A stretch of 64,000 nt of DNA from Rhodococcus_G sp042879035 (GCF_042879035.1 NZ_JBIAOU010000001.1:992001-1056000), one strand, 5' to 3'; counted from the first letter of the stretch, positions 25,350 through 35,500 are shown. Program-made: numbers and translations. Notes: generated by a model not told the origin, from the letters alone.

Positions 25350-26630
25350 ATGACCATCCTGGAACAGTCCGAAATCCCCACCGACGACGCAGTTTTCCGC
25401 GACCTCGAATCCGAGGTGCGCAGCTACAGCCGGAACTGGCCCACCGTGTTCGACTCCGCGTCGGGCTCGTGGCTCCGGGACGAATCCGGACGCGACTACC
25501 TGGACTTCTTCGCCGGCGCAGGCGCGCTGAACTACGGGCACAACAATCCGGTCCTCAAGACGGCCCTGCTCGAGTACCTCTCCCGGGACGGCATCACCCA
25601 CGGCCTGGACATGTCGACCGTCGCGAAGCGTCGCTTCCTGGAGACCTTCCAGCAGGTCGTCCTGGCTCCCCGCGGGCTCGACTACAAGGTGCAGTTCCCC
25701 GGTCCGACCGGGACGAATGCCGTCGAGGCGGCCCTGAAGCTGGCACGCAAGGTCACCGGACGCGAGTCGATCATCAACTTCACCAACGCTTTTCACGGAA
25801 TGACCCTGGGATCCCTGTCGGTGACCGGGAACTCGATGAAGCGAGCCGGCGCCGGGGTTCCCCTGGTGCACTCGACGCCGATGCCGTTCGACAACTACTT
25901 CGACGGCGAGATGCCCGACTTCCACTGGTTCGAACGGGTTCTCGACGACCAGGGCAGCGGGCTGAACCGTCCCGCCGCGGTGATTGTGGAGACCGTCCAG
26001 GGCGAGGGCGGCGTCAACGTCGCGCGCGCCGAGTGGCTGCGTGCCCTCGCGGACCTGTGCAGCAGCCGCGACATCCTGCTCATCGTCGACGACGTCCAGA
26101 TGGGGTGCGGTCGCACCGGCCCGTTCTTCTCCTTCGAGATCGCGGGCATCACCCCCGACATCGTCACGCTGTCGAAGTCCATCGGCGGCTACGGGATGCC
26201 GATGGCCCTGACCCTGTTCAAGCCCGAACTCGACGTCTGGTCGCCCGGCGAGCACAACGGCACCTTCCGCGGCAACAACCCGGCCTTCGTCACCGCGACC
26301 GCCGCGCTCGAACACTTCTGGACCGACGACACGCTGCAGCGGTCCACGCTGCGCAAGGGCAAACGGATCCAGGAGATCTTCGCCAATCTCGCCGATTCCT
26401 TCGACGGCGTGAGCACCCGCGGTCGCGGCATGGTCCAGGGTCTCGTCTTCGACGAGCCGGGGCACGCCGTCAAGGTGTGCGGCCTCGCGTACGACGAGGG
26501 ACTGCTCGCCGAGACGTCGGGTCCGTCGGACGAGGTCGTGAAACTGCTTCCGCCGCTGACGATCACCGACGCCGAACTCGACCACGGTCTGAGCATCCTC
26601 GCCGAGGCCACCGCCAAGACCTGCGCGTAG
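25350..26630 (+). CDS. ectB: L-2,4-diaminobutyrate transaminase
   Basis: The 426-residue PLP-dependent class III aminotransferase converts aspartate semialdehyde to L-2,4-diaminobutyrate, the first committed step of ectoine synthesis. The PLP lysine lies in TLSKSIGGYGMP and the cofactor aspartate in IVDDVQMGCGRTG. NYGHNNPVLK near the N-terminus is typical of EctB. AAGGAGG sits just before ATG 25350. It follows ectA by 51 bp. Confidence 0.97.
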   Translation: MTILEQSEIPTDDAVFRDLESEVRSYSRNWPTVFDSASGSWLRDESGRDYLDFFAGAGALNYGHNNPVLKTALLEYLSRDGITHGLDMSTVAKRRFLETFQQVVLAPRGLDYKVQFPGPTGTNAVEAALKLARKVTGRESIINFTNAFHGMTLGSLSVTGNSMKRAGAGVPLVHSTPMPFDNYFDGEMPDFHWFERVLDDQGSGLNRPAAVIVETVQGEGGVNVARAEWLRALADLCSSRDILLIVDDVQMGCGRTGPFFSFEIAGITPDIVTLSKSIGGYGMPMALTLFKPELDVWSPGEHNGTFRGNNPAFVTATAALEHFWTDDTLQRSTLRKGKRIQEIFANLADSFDGVSTRGRGMVQGLVFDEPGHAVKVCGLAYDEGLLAETSGPSDEVVKLLPPLTITDAELDHGLSILAEATAKTCA

Positions 26631-26645
26631 GAGGACCGAACACCC

Positions 26646-27044
26646 ATGATCGTGCGTACCACCGACGAGATCACCGGCACCGACCGCGACGTGACGAGCG
26701 AAGACGGCAACTGGCGCAGCAAGCGCATCGTCCTCGCCGGCGACGGCGTCGGGTTCTCCTTCCACGAGACCACCATCGCGGCCGGATCGGTCAACGAGTT
26801 CCACTACGCCCACCACGTGGAGGCCGTGTGGCTCGTCGAGGGCGACGGCATCCTCACCGACCTCGAGACGGGCGAGGTCCACGAACTGAGGGCGGGCACC
26901 ATGTACCTGCTCGACGGCCACGAACGGCATCGCGTCGAGCCGGTCACGCAGATGCGGATGCTGTGCGTCTTCAACCCCCCTGTCACGGGCCGCGAGGTCC
27001 ATGACGAGAATGGCGTCTATCCGCTGATCGAGTCACCCGCCTGA
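26646..27044 (+). CDS. ectC: L-ectoine synthase
   Basis: A 132-residue cupin that cyclises N-gamma-acetyl-diaminobutyrate to ectoine, a cytoplasmic osmoprotectant. The metal-binding cupin motif is seen around FHYAHHVEAVWLVEGDG and the C-terminal half LDGHERHRVEP. The length is usual for EctC. It starts 15 bp after ectB. Confidence 0.97.
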   Translation: MIVRTTDEITGTDRDVTSEDGNWRSKRIVLAGDGVGFSFHETTIAAGSVNEFHYAHHVEAVWLVEGDGILTDLETGEVHELRAGTMYLLDGHERHRVEPVTQMRMLCVFNPPVTGREVHDENGVYPLIESPA

Positions 27045-27060
27045 CCGCGAGGAGTTCGCC

Positions 27061-27984
27061 ATGACGCCAGTGCCCGTCGCCCTCGGCCCACACGCCGATC
27101 CAGCGTTGGAGGACGCCATCGTCCGGGGCGGCGGGCACTGTGCGCCGATCGAGGAGGCCCGGGCTCTGATCTGGAACGCGGGCCCGGATCGGTTCCCCGC
27201 GACGCTGCCGGAGTCGGTCCGCTGGGTGCAGCTGTTCTCGGCCGGTGTCGAGGAGTGGTTCTCCGCGGGCATCATCGCCCGCCACCCGGAGGTCGAGTGG
27301 ACGTCGGCGGCGGGTGCCTTCGCCGCGACCGTCGCCGAGCACTCACTGGCCCTGCTGCTCGCCGGCGTCCGCTCGCTGCCCGACCAGATCACCGCGACCA
27401 CGTGGCGTCAGCAGGAGTTCTTCGGCCGGGTGGGCACGCTGCGCGGCGCCCGCGTCGGCATCCTCGGCGCCGGGGGCATCGGCCGCGCCCTGGTGCCGAT
27501 GCTGACCGCGGTCGGCGCGTCCGTGGTCGCGGTGAACCGTTCCGGCACACCGGTTCCCGGGGCCGAGGTCACCCTGCCCGCGGACCGCACCGGCGAGATG
27601 TGGGACCGGATCGACCACGTCGTGATCGCCGCGCCCGCCACCGAGGACACCCGGCACCTCGTCGGCGCCACGGAGCTGGACAAGCTCGGTCCGCGGTCGT
27701 GGGTGATCAACGTGGCCCGCGGTTCCCTCGTCGACACCGACGCGCTCGTCACGGCGCTGCGCGACGGCACGATCGGCGGGGCGGGTCTCGACGTCACCGA
27801 CCCGGAGCCGCTCCCCGAGGGGCATCCGCTGTGGTCGCTGCCGAACGCGATCATCACCCCGCACTGCTCGAACCCGCCCGCCGTGCGGCCGCAGGCGTAC
27901 GCCGACCACGTCGCCACCAACGTCACCCGGTTCGTGGCCGGAGAACCGCTGGTGGCGCGCATCGACGCCGGCGCCGGCTACTGA
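27061..27984 (+). CDS. D-isomer-specific 2-hydroxyacid dehydrogenase
   Basis: A 307-residue NAD(P)-dependent dehydrogenase. It has the Rossmann motif GILGAGGIGRAL, catalytic Arg in INVARGSLVD, Glu in DVTDPEPLPEGHPLW and His in ITPHCS, so the triad is complete. It follows ectC by 16 bp after a GAGGAG sequence and is very probably in the ect operon, at the place where many actinobacteria carry ectD (ectoine hydroxylase). Its substrate is unknown. It could act in unrelated keto-acid metabolism. Confidence 0.88.
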   Translation: MTPVPVALGPHADPALEDAIVRGGGHCAPIEEARALIWNAGPDRFPATLPESVRWVQLFSAGVEEWFSAGIIARHPEVEWTSAAGAFAATVAEHSLALLLAGVRSLPDQITATTWRQQEFFGRVGTLRGARVGILGAGGIGRALVPMLTAVGASVVAVNRSGTPVPGAEVTLPADRTGEMWDRIDHVVIAAPATEDTRHLVGATELDKLGPRSWVINVARGSLVDTDALVTALRDGTIGGAGLDVTDPEPLPEGHPLWSLPNAIITPHCSNPPAVRPQAYADHVATNVTRFVAGEPLVARIDAGAGY

Positions 27985-28031
27985 CGGCGGCTCGGGGCCG
28001 GACGCTCGGACGGCGGGTTACCCTGGATTGC

Positions 28032-28862
28032 ATGACCGCCGTGCTCCCGTCCTCCGACGTGGCCGATCTGGCGGCTCTGATCCACGGGCACACCGTCGTC
28101 GCGCTGACCGGCGCGGGCATGTCCACCGATTCCGGGATCCCCGACTACCGCGGGCCCGATTCGCCGCCGCGCAATCCCATGACGTATCAGCAGTTCATGG
28201 GTGATGCCGCGTTCCGGCGGCACTACTGGGCCCGCAACCATCTCGGTTGGCGGCACATGGACTCCACCCGCCCCAATGCGGGACATCGGGCGCTGGCGGC
28301 GCTCGAGCGGGCCGGGACGGTGCGCGGCGTGCTCACCCAGAACGTCGACCTGCTGCACACGAAGGCCGGCAGCCGGTCGGTGATCGACCTGCACGGCAGT
28401 TACCTCCAGGTGCGCTGCATGGGCTGCGAACGCCGCATCTCCCGGATCGCGCTGGCCGAACGCCTGGACGCCGCGAACCCCGGCTTCGCCGAATCCGTCT
28501 CCCCCGCAACCGGTGTCGAGATCGCCCCGGACGCCGACGCGGTCATCGAGAACACCGCGCACTTCCGGATGGTCGACTGCGAGAGCTGCGGTGGCATCCT
28601 GAAACCCGACATCGTCTACTTCGGCGAGTCCGTGCCCCGCGACCGCGTCGACGCCGCCTTCGCGATGGTCGAGTCGGCCGACGTCCTGCTGGTGCTCGGC
28701 TCGTCGCTGACGGTGATGTCGGGACTGCGTTTCGTCCGCCGCGCAGCCAAACTCGGCATGCCCGTCGCGATCGTCAACCGCGGCGTCACCCGAGGCGACG
28801 ACCACGCCGCCGTGAAGCTGCACGCCGGCTGTTCGGAAACCCTCACCGCCCTCGTCGCCTGA
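28032..28862 (+). CDS. NAD-dependent protein deacetylase, sirtuin family
   Basis: A 276-residue Sir2 enzyme that removes acyl groups from protein lysines using NAD. The motifs GAGMSTDSGIPDYRG, TQNVDLLHTKAG with the catalytic His, and LGSSLTVMSG are present. Two CxxC pairs (CMGCERR and CESCGG) form the zinc site. The usual NID-G-LH is NVD-L-LH here. ATG 28032 was chosen; the upstream open frame is a shadow of the dehydrogenase. It follows that gene by 47 bp. Confidence 0.93.
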   Translation: MTAVLPSSDVADLAALIHGHTVVALTGAGMSTDSGIPDYRGPDSPPRNPMTYQQFMGDAAFRRHYWARNHLGWRHMDSTRPNAGHRALAALERAGTVRGVLTQNVDLLHTKAGSRSVIDLHGSYLQVRCMGCERRISRIALAERLDAANPGFAESVSPATGVEIAPDADAVIENTAHFRMVDCESCGGILKPDIVYFGESVPRDRVDAAFAMVESADVLLVLGSSLTVMSGLRFVRRAAKLGMPVAIVNRGVTRGDDHAAVKLHAGCSETLTALVA

Positions 28863-28870
28863 CCCCCCGC

Positions 28871-28990
28871 CGGCTGAAGGCCACCTTCATACGATCCGAC
28901 GGGATGAAGGTGCCCTTCACACCCGCGGGACCCCGGCCGGGTGAAGGGGGCCTTCGTGCGGATCAACCGCACGAAGGTGGCCTTCAGCCG
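28871..28990. repeat. Nested inverted-repeat element between sirtuin gene and proB
   Basis: CGGCTGAAGGCCACCTTC at 28871-28888 pairs perfectly with the 18-mer at 28973-28990. Inside are a second pair of arms of the GAAGG/CCTTC type and a local hairpin CCTTCGTGCGG-ATCAA-CCGCACGAAGG. The whole 120-bp block can fold as one long cruciform or as two smaller hairpins. It lies between convergent genes and may act as a transcription terminator or be a dispersed repeat. Confidence 0.85.
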
Positions 28991-29005
28991 GGAAGTTCGG
29001 GGCGG

Positions 29006-30136
29006 TTACAGCCGGACGAGGTCGTCCGCGTGCACGACGGGACGCTGCATGTCCGAGGGCAGTTCCATGGTGCTGCGGCCCAGCATCTCGTCGAGTTCGG
29101 CGGCGTCGTAGGCCACGACGCCGCGCGCCACCGCCGCACCGTCGGGACCGACCAGGGACACCACGTCTCCGCCGAGGAACCGACCGCTGGTGGCGGTGAT
29201 GCCGGCGGGCAGCAGGGAGCGGCGCTTGTCGACGACGGCGTGCACGGCGCCGGTGTCGAGGTGCAGGGCTCCCTGGGTGTCGGCGGCGTGCCGGACCCAG
29301 AACTTCCGCGCCGACAACCGGGTCGGCCGCGCGGCGAACGCGGTCCCGACACCGGCATGCGACAGCGCGGCCCCCGCGTCCGAGGCGGCCGCGAGCAGGA
29401 CGGGCACTCCGGAGTCCGCGGCGAGCCGGGCGGCGGACAGCTTCGACGCCATCCCCCCGGTGCCGAGCGCACCGCCCGATCCGGCCACCACGCCGTCGAG
29501 GTCCTCGGGGCTGGTCACCTCGGGGATCAACGTCGCTCCGCCCTTGCGCGGGTCCCCGTCGTAGAGGCCGTCGACGTCGGAGAGCAGGATCAGCGCGTCG
29601 GCGCTGACGAGGTGCGCGACCATCGCCGCGAGCCGGTCGTTGTCGCCGAAGCGCAGTTCCGCCGTGGCGACGGTGTCGTTCTCGTTCACGACCGCGACGG
29701 CGTGCAGAGCGCGCAGCCGGTCGAGGGTGCGTTGCGCGTTGCGGTACTGGGTGCGGCGGGCGATGTCGTCGGCGGTCAGCAGTACCTGACCGACGGTGCG
29801 ACCGTACCGGTGGAACGAAGTGCCCCACGCGTGTGCGAGCGCGAGCTGGCCGACGCTGGCCGCGGCCTGCTTGGTGGCGAGGTCCCGCGGCCGCTTCGAC
29901 AGGCCCAGTGGCGCGATACCCGCCCCGACCGCGCCGGAGGAGACGACCACGACATCGGTGCCCGCCCGCATCCGCGCCTCGATCGCGTCGGCGAGTGCGT
30001 CGAGTTTGCCTCGGTCCAAACCGAATTCGAGGCTCGTCAACGCCGAGGACCCGATCTTGACGACGATGCTGCGGGCGGTGGCGATCTCGGTGCGGGTGCC
30101 GGATCCGGCGCCGGCACTGCCCTCGACGGCCGTCAC
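29006..30136 (-). CDS. proB: Glutamate 5-kinase
   Basis: The 376-residue enzyme phosphorylates glutamate at the start of proline synthesis. The amino-acid kinase domain shows VVKIGSSALTS, VVVSSGAVGAG and NENDTVATAELRFGDND; a C-terminal PUA domain follows (about residues 285-370). GTG 30136 overlaps the obg stop by 4 bp. The rplU-rpmA-obg-proB order is typical for actinobacteria. Confidence 0.96.
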   Translation of the reverse strand: MTAVEGSAGAGSGTRTEIATARSIVVKIGSSALTSLEFGLDRGKLDALADAIEARMRAGTDVVVVSSGAVGAGIAPLGLSKRPRDLATKQAAASVGQLALAHAWGTSFHRYGRTVGQVLLTADDIARRTQYRNAQRTLDRLRALHAVAVVNENDTVATAELRFGDNDRLAAMVAHLVSADALILLSDVDGLYDGDPRKGGATLIPEVTSPEDLDGVVAGSGGALGTGGMASKLSAARLAADSGVPVLLAAASDAGAALSHAGVGTAFAARPTRLSARKFWVRHAADTQGALHLDTGAVHAVVDKRRSLLPAGITATSGRFLGGDVVSLVGPDGAAVARGVVAYDAAELDEMLGRSTMELPSDMQRPVVHADDLVRL

Positions 30137-31593
30137 TTGTCGTCGGGGTCCGCGGCCTCGAGGCCACGCCGGACCCGGTACGCGTGCTTGCGTTCGGCCG
30201 CGCCGATCCGCTCGACCTGGTCGAGTCGCGCGTCGGTGCCGCGTCCGGTCCGGGTGAGGTCGACACCGGCGGGCGTCTGCGGCTCCCACTCGAAGCTGAC
30301 GTCGCCGATGGTCACCGAGCAGCCCGGCTCGGCACCCATCTTGACGAGCTGATCCTCGACACCGAGCCGCGCGAGGCGGTCGGCGAGGTAGCCGACGGCC
30401 TCGTCGTTGTCGAACGCCGTCTGCCGGATCCACCGTTCGGGTCGGGTGCCGCGGACGATGAAGCCGCCGGGGGTGTCGGGGTCGGCGATGATGCTGAAGC
30501 CGGTCTCGTCGACGGCGATCGGTCGGATCACCTGACGCTTCGGCGCCGCGGGCGGGTGCGCCACACGGTAGTCCTCGACCATCTTCGCGAGCGCGAAGGT
30601 CAAGGGGCGCAGGCCCTCCCGGCTCACCGCCGAGATGGTGAAGACCGGCCAGCCGCGCGCCTCGAATTCGGGTGCCACCATCTCCGCCAGCTCGGCGGCG
30701 TCGGGCACGTCGGCCTTGTTGAGGATCACGATGCGGGGACGGTCGGCCAGGTCGCCGAGGCTCGCATCGCCGGACAGCGCGGGCTTGTACGCGGCGAGTT
30801 CGGCTTCGAGGGCGTCGACGTCGGAGACCGGGTCCCGACCGGGTTCGAGGGTGGCGCAGTCGACGACGTGCGCGAGGACGGCGCACCGTTCGAGGTGGCG
30901 CAGGAAGTCGAGACCGAGGCCGCGGCCGTCACTGGCACCGGGGATCAGGCCGGGCACGTCGGCGACGGTGAAGGTGGTGTCGCCGCTGGAGACGACGCCG
31001 AGGTTGGGCTGCAGCGTGGTGAAGGGGTAGTCGGCGATCTTCGGCTTGGCCGCGGACAGCACCGAGACGAGCGACGACTTGCCCGCCGACGGGAATCCGA
31101 CGAGTCCGACGTCGGCGACGGACTTCAGTTCGAGCACCAGGTCGCGCTCGACGCCTTCCTCGCCGAGGAGCGCGAAGCCTGGGGCCTTGCGCGCCTTCGA
31201 GGCGAGCGCTGCGTTGCCGAGGCCACCGCGTCCGCCCTGCGCGGCGACGAAGCGGGTGCCGGTGCCGATGAGGTCGGCGAGGATCCGACCGTCCTTGTCG
31301 AGCACGACGGTGCCGTCCGGCACCTTGAGGATCAGGTCGGAACCGTTGGCTCCTTCCCGGTTTCCGCCCTCGCCCTGCCTGCCGTTGGTGGCCTTGGCAC
31401 GGGGGTGGAAGTGGAAGTCCAGCAGGGTGTGCACGTTGGAGTCGACGACGAGAACCACGTCACCGCCGCGTCCGCCGTTGCCTCCGTCCGGTCCGCCGAG
31501 CGGCTTGAACTTCTCGCGGTGCACGGAGGCACAGCCGTTGCCGCCCTTGCCTGCGCTGACGTGCAGCACTACGCGATCGATGAACCGGGACAT
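30133..31593 (-). CDS. obg: GTPase Obg/CgtA
   Basis: A 486-residue ribosome-associated GTPase involved in 50S maturation and stress. It has the glycine-rich Obg fold (residues 1-158), then the G domain with GFPSAGKSSLVSVLS, DVPGLIPGA and NKAD, and a C-terminal OCT domain with a tail ending DPDDK. ATG 31593 follows GAAGGA. It lies downstream of rpmA behind a strong hairpin, so its expression may depend on read-through or its own promoter. Confidence 0.96.
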   Translation of the reverse strand: MSRFIDRVVLHVSAGKGGNGCASVHREKFKPLGGPDGGNGGRGGDVVLVVDSNVHTLLDFHFHPRAKATNGRQGEGGNREGANGSDLILKVPDGTVVLDKDGRILADLIGTGTRFVAAQGGRGGLGNAALASKARKAPGFALLGEEGVERDLVLELKSVADVGLVGFPSAGKSSLVSVLSAAKPKIADYPFTTLQPNLGVVSSGDTTFTVADVPGLIPGASDGRGLGLDFLRHLERCAVLAHVVDCATLEPGRDPVSDVDALEAELAAYKPALSGDASLGDLADRPRIVILNKADVPDAAELAEMVAPEFEARGWPVFTISAVSREGLRPLTFALAKMVEDYRVAHPPAAPKRQVIRPIAVDETGFSIIADPDTPGGFIVRGTRPERWIRQTAFDNDEAVGYLADRLARLGVEDQLVKMGAEPGCSVTIGDVSFEWEPQTPAGVDLTRTGRGTDARLDQVERIGAAERKHAYRVRRGLEAADPDDK

Positions 31594-31621
31594 GACTGCC
31601 GGATTCCTTCCTGTCAGTCGG

Positions 31622-31670
31622 TGAAAAGCAAGAGGGGCGAGCCTGGGTGTGTGACCCTGGCCCGCCCCTC
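31622..31670 (-). terminator. Hairpin terminator or attenuator after rpmA
   Basis: On the minus strand GAGGGGCGGGCC pairs with GGCTCGCCCCTC (11 of 12) across a 15-nt loop and is followed by TTGCTTTT. It lies between rpmA and obg and looks like an intrinsic terminator. Confidence 0.8.
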
Positions 31671-31696
31671 CCGGAAGCGCGCTGCGCAGCAGCAGA

Positions 31697-31960
31697 TCAG
31701 GCCTGCGCCGCCGCCGGAACGATGTTCACGGTCTTGCGTCCACGCTTGGTGCCGAACTCGACCGCACCCGCGGCGAGGGCGAACAGCGTGTCGTCGCCGC
31801 CACGGCCGACGTTGACGCCGGGGTGGAAGTGCGTGCCGCGCTGACGGACCAGGATCTCGCCGGCGCTGACGGACTGGCCGCCGAAACGCTTCACGCCGAG
31901 TCGCTGGGCATTCGAATCGCGACCGTTACGGGAGCTGGATGCACCCTTCTTGTGTGCCAT
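31697..31960 (-). CDS. rpmA: 50S ribosomal protein L27
   Basis: The 87-residue protein starts MAHKKGASSSRNGRDSNAQR, the conserved L27 N-terminus that reaches the peptidyl-transferase centre. There is no firmicute-type cleavable leader. It follows rplU by 55 bp, as is usual, and is co-transcribed with it. Confidence 0.98.
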   Translation of the reverse strand: MAHKKGASSSRNGRDSNAQRLGVKRFGGQSVSAGEILVRQRGTHFHPGVNVGRGGDDTLFALAAGAVEFGTKRGRKTVNIVPAAAQA

Positions 31961-32015
31961 GACAGACCCTCCTCAGGGTTGAAAAGCTCGGTTCTACGAA
32001 GCCTCGACGGCTCGA

Positions 32016-32327
32016 TTACTTGATGCCGGTGACCTTGAGGACCGTCAGCTTCTGCCGGTGACCCTGCCGCTTGTGGTAGCCGGTCTTGTTCTTGAACTTG
32101 TGGATGCGGATCTTCGGGCCCTTGGTGTGCTCGACGACCTCGCCCGTGACCGTGACCTTGGCCAGCTTGTCGGCGTCGGTGGTCAGCTCGGATCCGTCGA
32201 CGACGAGGACCGGGGTCAGCGAGACAGCAGCGCCGGGCTCACCCTCGATCTTCTCGACCTTGACGAGGTCACCAACAGCGACCTTGTACTGCTTTCCGCC
32301 GGTCTTGACGATCGCGTACGTTGCCAT
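32016..32327 (-). CDS. rplU: 50S ribosomal protein L21
   Basis: The 103-residue protein starts MATYAIVKTGGKQYKVAVGD, diagnostic for L21, and ends KNKTGYHKRQGHRQKLTVLK. AAGGGG lies before ATG 32327. The 46-residue in-frame extension upstream has no family match and lies in the leader RNA. First gene of rplU-rpmA. Confidence 0.98.
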   Translation of the reverse strand: MATYAIVKTGGKQYKVAVGDLVKVEKIEGEPGAAVSLTPVLVVDGSELTTDADKLAKVTVTGEVVEHTKGPKIRIHKFKNKTGYHKRQGHRQKLTVLKVTGIK

Positions 32328-32464
32328 CGGACGGCTACCCCTTGCTAATTCGAACGTGCTCGCGCGGTCCAACCACGCGACTGGTCTGGTGTACTTGCTT
32401 CCGGCGGACACCCCGGCTCCCCATCGGGCGCAACAGAGCGGTGTCACCGAGTAGCGACCGGTCA

Positions 32465-32494
32465 AGATTACGGGATGCTGCCTTGCAGGGTCAA
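32465..32494 (-). promoter_or_regulatory. Promoter of rplU-rpmA
   Basis: On the minus strand TTGACC (32494-32489) and TAATCT (32470-32465) are separated by 18 bp, close to the housekeeping sigma consensus. Transcription would start near 32458 and give a leader of about 130 nt before rplU. Confidence 0.75.
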
Positions 32495-32544
32495 ACCGCC
32501 CCCTGCGACGTCACACCCCGTGTCCCGACCGGCCGGCCGGTCGG

Positions 32545-35500
32545 TCAGCCCTCGACCGGCGGTCCCGCCGGGCGCGCGGCCGCCCGCCGACGAGGCCGCC
32601 GCTTGGGAGCGGCGGGTTCGGCGGCGGTGCCACCGTCGCCCGGCACGACCGCGGCAGGCGGTTGTGCGAGGACGGGCGGCACGACGACCGGTTCCGTCGG
32701 CGCGGTGGCCACCGGTTCGACGGGAAGCACGACGACGGTGTCGCTGCTGCCTTCCGGCGCGGCGGCGGCCCGCGACGCGCGACGTGCCCGTCGACGGCCA
32801 CGCGGTGCGGCGACCTCGGTGGCCACGGCACCGTCGACAGCGGGCTCGGCGGTCTCGACCGCAGCGGCGACAGCCGGCTCGGCCGCAGCCGCGGACACGG
32901 CCTCCTCGATCACCGCATCCGTCACGACCGCCTCGGCCGCGACTTCGGCGACAGCAGGCGTCGCGTCCACCCAGGCTACCTCGTCGGCGGGTGCCGCCTC
33001 GACGATCGACACCTCGACGGGTGCGGCCTCGTCATGCGTGGCCTCGACAGGAGCGGTCTCGGCGGTCGGCACCTCTTCGTGCGCTTCCTCGGCAGGCGCC
33101 GTCGCAGCAGCGGCGGGCTCGGCGTCGGTCTCCGGGTGCTCCTCGTGCTGGTGCGCCGCCATCGCGAGCGCCACCGGGTGCGCGCGCTTGGCGGGCGCGC
33201 CCGACTCGGGCGCCTGACCGTTCTTCTCCGCGGGCTGTTCGGCCGGTGCGGACGACTTGTCGCGGCCGCGCTTGCGCCTGCCACCGGACTCGCCCCGGCC
33301 CTGGGCCCGGGCCGCACCGTCGTCGCCGGAGCGCACCTCGACGGGTTCGGCGTGCACGATGATGCCGCGGCCGTGGCAGTGCTCGCAGGTGCTGGAGAAG
33401 GCCTCGACGAGGCCGGTTCCCAGCTTCTTGCGGGTCATCTGCACGAGGCCGAGCGAGGTCACCTCGGACACCTGGTGGCGGGTGCGGTCGCGGCCGAGCG
33501 ACTCGGTGAGCCGCCGCAGCACGAGGTCGCGGTTCGACTCGAGCACCATGTCGATGAAGTCGACGACGATCATGCCGCCGATGTCACGCAGCCGCATCTG
33601 GCGGACGATCTCCTCCGCCGCTTCCAGGTTGTTGCGGGTGACGGTCTCCTCGAGGTTGCCGCCCGCCCCGGTGAACTTGCCGGTGTTGACGTCGACGACC
33701 GTCATCGCCTCGGTGCGGTCGATGACGAGGGTGCCGCCCGAGGGGAGCCACACCTTGCGGTCGAGCGCCTTCGCGAGCTGTTCGTCGATCCGCTTGACCG
33801 CGAACACGTCCGGGCCGCCCTGTTCGGCCTCGTACCGCTCCACGCGCGGCAGCAGGTCGGCCGCGACCGTCCGGATGTAGTTCTCGACCGTCGACCACGA
33901 CTTCTCGCCCTCGATGACGATCTTGGAGAAGTCCTCGTTGAACAGGTCACGGACGACCTTGACCAGCATGTCGGGCTCTTCGTAGAGCGCCTTGGGCGTA
34001 CCCGACTTGCCCTTGTCCGCGGCCTGCTGTTCGATCTCCGCCCACTGCGACTGCAGGCGCTGCACGTCGCGCGCGAGCTCCTCCTCGCTGACGCCCTCGG
34101 CGGCGGTGCGGATGATGACACCGGCCTCCGGAGGGACGACCTCGCGCAGGATCTCCTTGAGACGCTTGCGCTCGGTGTCGGGAAGCTTGCGGCTGATGCC
34201 CGTCGAGGTGCCGCCGGGGACGTACACCAGGAACCGACCGGCCAGCGAGATCTGGGTGGTCAGCCGGGCACCCTTGTGGCCGACGGGGTCCTTGGAGACC
34301 TGCACGAGCACCTGGTCGCCGGGCTTGAGCGCCTGCTCGATCTTGCGGCTGTTGCCGCCGAGGCCCGCGGCCTCCCAGTTGACCTCACCGGCGTAGAGGA
34401 CGCCGTTGCGTCCGCGTCCGATGTCGATGAACGCGGCCTCCATGGAGGGCAGGACGTTCTGCACGCGTCCGAGGTACACGTTGCCGACCATCGACGCGGA
34501 CGCCGAGCTGGTGACGAAGTGTTCGACGAGAACGTCGTCCTCGAGGACCGCCACCTGGGTCAGTCCCTCGGGGTGCGCGCCGTCGCTCTTCTCGCGGACC
34601 ACCATCACCCGGTCGACGGCCTCGCGACGTGCGAGGAACTCCGACTCGGTGAGGATCGGGGGCCGGCGCCGCCCGGCGTCGCGGCCGTCGCGGCGGCGCT
34701 GACGCTTGGCCTCGAGGCGCGTCGACCCGGAGATGCCCTGGACCTCGTCCTTCGCGCGGGCCTTGGTCCGAGGCTCGCGTTCGTGCACGACGGTCGTGAC
34801 GCCGTCGTCCTCGGTGGCGTCGACCGCCTCGGAACTGCCCTTGCGGCGACGACGGCGACGACGGCGACGGCTGGATCCGTCGCCCGCCTCCTCGGCGTCC
34901 TCACCCTCGGCGCCCGCGGCCTCGTCGACCTCCGCGGACTCCTCGCCCGCCTCGGCGTCCCGACCCCGCGCACCCTCCGGCTCGCCCGCCTCCACGGCGC
35001 TCTCGCCGTCGACGGCCTCGGATTCGCGCGCGGCCTCGGATTCGCTCGCGGTCTCGGTCTCGGTCTCGGCGCCCTGTTCGCCGCGTCCGCGGCCACGTCC
35101 CCGGCGGCCACGCCGCCGACGCCGGCCCTGGCCCTCACCGGACTCGTCCTCGCCCTCGGCGTGGGTCTCCGGCTGCTCCTCGACCGTGGCGGGCTCGGCG
35201 GTGCCGGCCGCGGGCTGGTCCTGCTCCGGCTGGGGCTCGGCGGGAGTGACGGTGGTGACCTCGATCGGCGCCGCCTCGTCGGGGGCGGCCGCTTCGCGGC
35301 GAGCCCGGCGCCGTCGCGGTGCGGGCTCGGCCGGCGCTTCCGGCTGAAGGAACAGCGGCGCCTGGAACAGCGGCGTCTCCGCCGACTCGGCCGGCTGCGC
35401 CTGCTGCGTGTCGACGTCGGTGAACAGGCCCGGCTGCGCGGATTCGGGGATCCCGGCCGCGGCGATGTCCTCCGGCGTCGCCTGGACGACGGCGACCGGC

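Noticed and set aside
24660..27002. 780-codon open frame on the minus strand across the ectoine genes
   Set aside because: It is antisense to ectABC, whose products match known families over their full length. Long antisense frames are normal at 70% GC.
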